Positions 57,769 through 64,000 of a stretch of 64,000 bases of DNA are shown here, one piece after another. The stretch lies in contig CAXIPT010000002.1 in NCBI GenBank assembly GCA_964030475.1, positions 3,350,454 to 3,414,453 on the forward strand, written 5' to 3'. A program made the translations under genes and the position numbers. Positions within the stretch are counted from its first letter, which is position 1. Each line of letters starts with the position of its first letter. Under the pieces are notes generated by a model. That model saw only the letters and a list, made by a program, of their open reading frames with translations. It searched no databases and was not told the origin of the DNA. Origin of the DNA: Tethya wilhelma. Lineage: Eukaryota > Porifera > Demospongiae > Tethyida > Tethyidae.

Positions 57769-57974
57769 CATCTGGTGTGAGAATGCCACCGGAAGTGAAA
57801 TAATGAGATTCATGTAATACTCTCTTATGGGACAAAATTAGCTATAGCTTTTGATTCATAAAGCATATAAGAAGCTAGAAAAGCAACCAAATGAACTGGG
57901 AGAACGAGCGCTTTCCAATGGTAACTGAAATTTCGAAATCAGTTTTTTTCTAGAAGCATTCTCAAACCAGATGG
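57769..57974. mobile_element. MITE, CCATCYGGTTTGAGAATGC family (copy 2)
   Basis: CATCTGGTGTGAGAATGCC at the left mirrors GCATTCTCAAACCAGATGG at the right. It is in opposite orientation to the copy at 35809-36015, sharing CCGGAAGTGAAATAATGAGA internally. Confidence 0.85.
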
Positions 57975-58001
57975 ACATTAGTGCCACCCCATACATAACA
58001 T

Positions 58002-59099
58002 TAGTCTCTACAGGTTTTGAATTGGTTGTAGTTGTGTTGATAGTAACTAATCATGTCTACAAAGGATATCATTATGGTTTCATTTTCATCTTCCTGTTTA
58101 CATTTTTCCAGCCCATCTCTCAGTGTACTCATGTCCTCTTGGATAAATGTAGCTGAAACTACAAAATTATTATTGGATAAGAATTCATCACAATATGTGC
58201 ACCCACTGTTCATTTAACTGTGGCTTATGGTGTAAAACTAGGTAAGATGTACCTTTGCAAGCGTCGTCCACTTTCAGCTCATCGTGGAACGATAGTACCT
58301 CTGGGTAAAAGAGGCTCACTGTGTGTGCAATATACTGTAGCAAGGTCTGTTTGCGGTCTAAAGATTTGGTGTCCTTCATCTATAGAGGCAAAAAAATTAA
58401 CCACAGTTTTGATCATTGCCCAAAAAATTTTTTAAGTCAACCTTCTTTTTTTTTTCTTTTTTTTTACTATAATATATGGAATATCATACCCTTACTAACT
58501 ATATAGTGAATGTACCTTTGGTAGCGACTTGAGCTTAAATCCAAGAACAATGCCTCTCTTACTGCTGTTCATGTAGTTTCCAAAAGCAAGGATAATCTGT
58601 GTACACAAGAATAATGCACATTAGACTTAATTGACATTATATAAATCTTGGTCAATCAAATTTCCTTTTACCTCAAAGAGTTGATGTAACTTTTTGCTGT
58701 TGAGGACTGATTCAGCTGCAGTCTGTACTGCTGTAATATGCTGCAGATGTGAACAATTTCTTCAATCTACTTGTATGTAAATTACAAACATTGCATAGTA
58801 ATATATAGCTTACTGGTTGTGTGGATTTAACCAATTCATCAAAATTCCCAATATAAGCCATGCATCTTAGTTTGGATTCGTAGCTATCAATCTTGGCGAG
58901 TTGGAAAATAAACTCTTCAGCCTCTGGAAACTCATTGGCCTGGTCCGCATGTCTGTCTAAATCTGTGAGCTATAGACAAAGTGCGATGAATTTTTGTGCA
59001 AAAGAGTTAATGGCATACATTAGAATTCTTTTGAAATGCTTAACCTCTGACCTCTTGTGCTGATGGAACACACTTGAGTAAAAGCTCACAGTGTTCTTT
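58002..59099 (-). CDS. Formin FH2 domain, middle exons in reversed orientation
   Basis: Six minus-strand exons: about 59099-59053 ([14 protein letters not shown]), 58971-58813 ([29 protein letters not shown]), 58739-58674 ([17 protein letters not shown]), 58597-58517 ([26 protein letters not shown]), 58386-58245 ([30 protein letters not shown]) and 58165-58002 ([18 protein letters not shown]). In this order they are the middle of an FH2 domain, including the actin-contacting GNYMN..GF(K)L and DTKS..TLL motifs. Reading off the left end leads into sequence identical to that directly before the plus-strand exon at 59186, which encodes the next FH2 piece. So this block is almost certainly part of the surrounding formin gene, flipped. 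Confidence 0.8.
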
Positions 59100-59185
59100 G
59101 CTTGGCATGGGAGGCTATAGCCTATAGATGGTTAATTAATCAAGAGGGTTTGGTTTGTACAACATCCTTAACTCAGTTCTTACAG

Positions 59186-59534
59186 CTTCTGCGAGCAAGC
59201 CACAGAAAAGGTGGAGAGTCTGTGTAGCAAATACAACGAGATGGCAGAGACATTTGAAAAGGCATGCATCATGTTTGGTGAAAGCCCACGCACATCAATG
59301 AACACCAAAGGGATGGATTATTCTGAATTCTTTGGAATGTTTACAAATTTCATCACATCTTGGAAGGTTAGTGGAGAAAAAAAATCACTAGTAACTGTTG
59401 CACACTAAATAGTTAGCCTCATAAACCAGTCCCTCCTTGCTATGCTTATTGCTAAGCGCGAGGAGGGAGGGACTGGCTACTAAATAGTGATAACTCTTAA
59501 ATCATTGAGCAAGCAATAGTTTTACACACATGCA

Positions 59535-59571
<37 letters not shown>

Positions 59572-59877
59572 CAGGGAGCTGTTCAAGCCAATCGTAAAGC
59601 AGCAATGCAAGGGAAAGCGAGAGATTCATCAAGAAGAATGGGCCAAAAGAGATCAGCATCCATGGCTTGCGTTGCTAGCGAAGTAGCCAGTCTAGCTTCA
59701 TCACGGGCTAACAGTTTTGCTCACCAGACGAGAGAACTTGAAGAGTTTCAAAACTTACTGCAAGTGAAGAATACCAAGAGAGGGTCTGGAGTGGTGACAG
59801 ACAGACAGAGCAACATCAGCAAGCATGTTCAAAAGTTCAACAAGCCAAGGTCGCCATTTCGAAAGCGTAAATTATAG
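59186..59877 (+). CDS. Formin FH2 C-terminal end and basic tail
   Basis: Exon about 59186-59365 encodes EQATEKVESLCSKYNEMAET, CIMFGESPRT and FFGMFTNFITSWK, the usual end of an FH2 domain. Exon 59575-59877 encodes a basic Ser/Arg-rich tail (RRMGQKRSASMACVASEVAS) ending in RSPFRKRKL and a stop. The position after FH2 fits a diaphanous autoregulatory region, but no clear MDxLLxxL motif is seen. The CA repeat between the exons is intronic. It is probably the 3' end of the gene starting at 50129. Confidence 0.75.
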
Positions 59878-60832
59878 ATTACAATTAGCTAATGCACCAA
59901 GACTGAAATACACACAAATTTGAACTATAAAATTTATTGCAATACCTTCAGTTTCAGTACATGTACAATTTATTTATCCCTGTTATATATAAACATGAAG
60001 GCTTACCAATTTATTTACTATTTATCATGTTGTCCACTCATTTGTCTGTCACATATGGGTTGACTCAACTTGATGTTCAGTCAGCTGAGCTGCTTCTTTT
60101 AAAGTTTCTTTATTCTAAAGTTGCTCTATACCTAAAATGAAAACACAGCCATGCATACATATGAACTTCGCTATAGCAACTGAAGTGAAACGAACTAAGT
60201 AACTTACTTGTTTACTTTGAGTTTCTTGTCGTGGATTTCTTGGTAAAAACCTTGTCCGTGAACTCACTCAAATTTGCGCGCGGACTTGTTCCGTAAATAC
60301 AGAGAATACGGAAAACCTGCAGCACACGCCCCCTTTATTTCTTTGTCCCCACCCAATACGGTTCCTCCCACACGCCCCCTGCGAGGTCACTCGACGGTCA
60401 AAGAGAGACACACACAGCAGTAGTACACCTTTACAAGCAAGTTCAAAAGAAGCCCACCAGTTTGTAGACTGCTTTATCGTTTCAGACTTGGCGCACTCTG
60501 GCAAGCGAGCAAGGAGTATGAGAGTTGAATAGGTGCTAATTTGTGTGAATTATCTATTTGTGAACACAAACTCGAAAAGGACTTTTATAAAGTGTACCGC
60601 CAATTTTTCAAGAGTCGAAAGCTGAAAATTGTTTGACAACAAATGTATCGTGTGTAGTCCTGTGTTTCTATTTCGAGCAGCAAGCGAACGAAGGCTATAA
60701 AGATATCAACTTGCTGATCTGTTGGAGGGAAATTCGAAAGATAGAAGTTTATTGTTTCTCAGTGAAGCCACAAGAACAACAGTGCTAATTCAAAACAGTT
60801 GCTCTCAATAAATATTAATCAATTTGCATTAA
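59878..60832. other. Intergenic and 5' region of next gene
   Basis: The relatively GC-rich stretch near 60270-60420 (CGCGCGGACTTG; CACGCCCCCTGCGAGGTC) may be a promoter. No coding exon was recognised before 60833. Confidence 0.35.
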
Positions 60833-60924
60833 ATGAAGCCATCCAAGATGGCACAACAGTCAATAATAACGCAAGTATCTAGAGACAGTGATTCTTACCA
60901 ACCTGCTCCAGCACCTGAAGTTGG
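60833..60924 (+). CDS. First coding exon of an unrecognised gene
   Basis: ATG at 60833 opens MKPSKMAQQSIITQV, then SRDSDSYQPAPAPEVG, and runs to a consensus donor (GTTG|GTAAGT). A second Met at 60848 has a better context (AAGATGG). No second exon was found before the window ends, so the family cannot be named. Confidence 0.45.
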
Positions 60925-60941
60925 TAAGTGACATGAAAAAT

Positions 60942-61002
<61 letters not shown>

Positions 61003-61401
61003 GTAAAGTAGCCATTTGTACTTCATTGTGAGTGGTCAAACCATGTGTGGACCCAAATAAAACTGTGGTAGACCCACTTGAACTTTAGATAAAAACTTGT
61101 GACCTTTTCCCTAAGTTCATGCATTATAGTCCTTTGTTTGTGTATTTGTGTGTTTGTTTGTTTGTTTGTGCTGTGCGTCCTTTCCTTAATGTGTACTCTT
61201 CCCCAAAATTAATTCCAACACGGATAGTTTATCATTTTTATCTGCTTTCCTTCACAAGATGTAGACATTTGTCTCGTATGCTTTACGTATTGATGAATCT
61301 TGTATGTGTGAACTTTTGGGTAAACTCTGCCCCTATTTGGCATAACAAAAATGTCCATTTCTCATAACCTACAAAAATATCACTCCATTGTGTAAGCTAG
61401 A

Positions 61402-61454
<53 letters not shown>

Positions 61455-61734
61455 TACAAGAACAGCAAACTTGTGGCTTATTTTTCCATGTTGGCTCTTG
61501 TCAACTGCTTGTTGACTGCATCTTGACTACAATGCCTGTCATACCCTGACCAATATAGCATTGACATTGTCCCACTTTATGTGCACTCTGTATGTGAGTA
61601 GCTGGTGTGAGTAGAGGCTATTCTTGGTCCATTGTTGCTCGTTTTGTTTAGCTGGGTCATGTGTTAAGGTTATGAATCTAATTAAAACCCAAAAGGGGAG
61701 TGGCATTTGAAGAAGTTTAAAATTATTTTGTGTG

Positions 61735-61781
<47 letters not shown>

Positions 61782-62279
61782 GTGCGTGTGTGTGTGCTTG
61801 TTCAGCAAATACCTTGGAAATTATATATTATTTACAACAAGATTGCTGTGCTAAGCTTAAAGCTGTTACAAAGAGAAATGAGCCAATAGATTTTCTGTTG
61901 TCACTCTAACTCTATAGCTGTTAATTACACAACAATGCAATAAGGCCACTCGGTTTAGTAACCATCTGAAGTCCACTTTTTCTAGTGCTTGAAAATCTTG
62001 GCATTTTATAATTCTGACAAAATTGATCTTTGAATGAAGCACTATTTCTGGTGTAGACTATGATCTAGCTATGATCTTTCATGATCACAATAACTTTCAG
62101 TAGTAAACTTACTATGTCTAGTGTCTATACTATTGACTTGTGACCTCACTGTCTGTTTGTCTGTATGTGATGGTAAAATAGTTTATATACTAGCTGTGTT
62201 TACTATTCATCGTCTTTTTCATAAGCTTTATGTTGTATTTTTTAAGCGTTTGTTTGAAATTGGGAGAAGTATAATATGA

Positions 62280-62330
<51 letters not shown>

Positions 62331-62617
62331 TCTCTCTCACACACACACAGTTGTTAGTCTCCTACACCCCAATCATAAAACACACCAGTACTACATTTCC
62401 ATAGCAACAAAACCTCTAAGACTTCTCATACTAACTCATGGTCTGTGTTCGGAGACACAAAATGAGTACCATTACTAGCATTATGGCTTCTCAAACAATT
62501 AGTGTCAGTGGAACCTAATGGCTGGTCTACAGCTTCACAAGTCTGTCTGATGTGTGCTCTGTGTAGCCTAGCTGTACTGTGTGTAGTGTGTGTGTATAGT
62601 AAGGTCTCTTTGTATCA

Positions 62618-62661
<44 letters not shown>

Positions 62662-63349
62662 CCGAAGAAAATTGAACAATGTATTGTGCATGTCTAGCTG
62701 TTATGATCATAAGATGACTCTGTAACTTCAATTGTGTGTGTGTGTGTGTTTGTTAACTATCTCAGCATTTTTTAGAAACTACTGCTACTGAATATTTCAA
62801 GTATTGCCAAAAATTATCATGAAACTTTGTTGAACTTTTCACAAAATAGCCACCAGGATGGAAGAATCCTAGACAACTTGGTAGCCAAGAATATATTACT
62901 AAAATTTTCCCTGAATAAGTTACATCAAGGGTATTCTCAACACTATTGATAATTCTGGTGAGGTACAAGATTAACTCAACCCTCAAAGATGTCTAACATG
63001 TAGCGTACAAAAGTCTATTTCCCCTCCTTTTGGTTTGTGACTGCACCAGCCAGATGGTAGGAAGTAGCAGAACTAGGAACAAAACATTTTGAGCCAGGCA
63101 GTCTCTCCAACTGGTAGCTATGAAGGTAGCTGACATGTGGTCTTTATGGATGTGTTTATGCTGAGTGTGTAAAATTTCAAGCAGGCTTTTATGTGTGGTT
63201 TGGTAGGAAGGTCACTGTGTCATACTCACCAAGAGGCATAGCGCATGCTGGAAATTCACCACAAGGTGAAACTTTTTTGTGAGGGGGTTGCCCACAAAGC
63301 TGACCATAGGAGACCAAGGACTGCTGGTAGCTTTTGCTAGACTAGCACT

Positions 63350-63389
<40 letters not shown>

Positions 63390-63390
63390 A
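60925..63390. other. Repeat-rich presumed intron
   Basis: Long CT tracts (60943-61000, 61404-61454, 62282-62340) and GT tracts (61730-61797, 62620-62660, 63353-63389) separated by AT-rich sequence. No exon was recognised. Confidence 0.6.
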
Positions 63391-63653
63391 ACTGTGCAAG
63401 CAGTGCATCCAATATCTTTCGAATAATTTCAGACTTTGTGGTCATTTAGTTGGAAAGCTGGAAAGTTTTCATGCTATTAAAACTATTTTCATTGTTGTCA
63501 CAGATCAGCACTTAATTGTTTGTGCTAGCTAGCATCTCTGCATGCTTGTGTGAACGTCTAAAGTAAGCTTCGACTCCCTGGGGGATATAGGCCAGCGGAC
63601 AGTTGTAATACACACATTTTAGTTCTGGTTTGGTGCTGTGCGTCTGCACAAAG

Positions 63654-63695
<42 letters not shown>

Positions 63696-63992
63696 ACACA
63701 CCTGTTCCCTAAAATCTTCTCTAGTTTACTTACTTAACAAAAAAGAGATTATGTAACGAAAATAATTACTGGTATGTATATATTTATTTTTAGTTGTAAT
63801 TGAAGGAATCGTTAACGTTTTGACGAAGGGTTTCTCTGTTGGCAAAACTAACGAAGACTGAGATTGTTTCAAGGCTTCTTAGCTTCATCTGAGATGTAAA
63901 CAACACCCAGCTGATGTTACGATAGATAAGGCTTGACTTTCACATAGGTCAAACACACGATCCTTGTTCCTGAATGCTAAACGCATACCAAA
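63391..63992 (-). repeat. ~600-base inverted repeat, right arm
   Basis: Reverse complement of 57038-57662, ending at the N at 63993. It carries the mirrored CA microsatellite at 63660-63701. Confidence 0.85.
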
Positions 63993-64000
63993 NACACACA

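Noticed and set aside
60268..60504. 78-residue minus-strand frame
   Set aside because: It lies in the GC-rich presumed promoter of the gene starting at 60833, without recognisable motifs.

Overview
This is a eukaryotic nuclear window, most likely from a demosponge close to Amphimedon queenslandica. That placement is inference. It rests on AT-rich DNA, many short GT..AG introns, dense CA/GT and CT microsatellites, numerous small terminal-inverted-repeat elements, and animal gene families (nephrocystin-3, tectonic, chondroitin synthase, ADAM, diaphanous-type formins) next to families I associate with sponges. Ten single N characters (3680, 17464, 19824, 24231, 31750, 40248, 44494, 55148, 57663, 63993) look like contig joins. 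Several are flanked by duplicated or inverted sequence, so part of the apparent gene structure is assembly artefact.

Layout. 0-3 kb is repeats. 3-19 kb is a tandem cluster of single-exon multi-pass membrane proteins of a family I cannot name: copies at 5.3-7.1, 14.1-16.0 and 16.7-18.9 kb on the minus strand, 12.1-13.9 kb on the plus strand, a pseudogene at 8.1-10.3 kb and several fragments. 19.2-19.7 kb holds two unassigned exons. 20.1-26.1 kb (minus) is a nephrocystin-3-like gene. 27.1-30.45 kb (plus), head to head with it, is a chondroitin sulfate synthase-like gene with a frameshift. 31.9-36.8 kb (plus) is a tectonic-family gene. 37.0-41.8 kb (minus) holds two tandem ADAM/reprolysin-like genes, the complete one with a destroyed zinc-binding motif. 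42.8-59.9 kb (plus) holds two formin-related paralogues. 60.8 kb onward is the first exon of an unrecognised gene, followed by a long repeat-rich intron.

The most notable object is the formin pair. Both appear to start with a beta-trefoil region resembling the N-terminus of InsP3 receptors, followed by the GBD/FH3 regulatory region. Only the second has recognisable FH2 exons, and most of those lie in the opposite orientation between inverted repeats. Two ciliary transition-zone or inversin-compartment genes (nephrocystin-3 and tectonic) lie within about 6 kb of each other, separated by the chondroitin synthase gene. All family assignments come from reading translations by eye; no database search was run.
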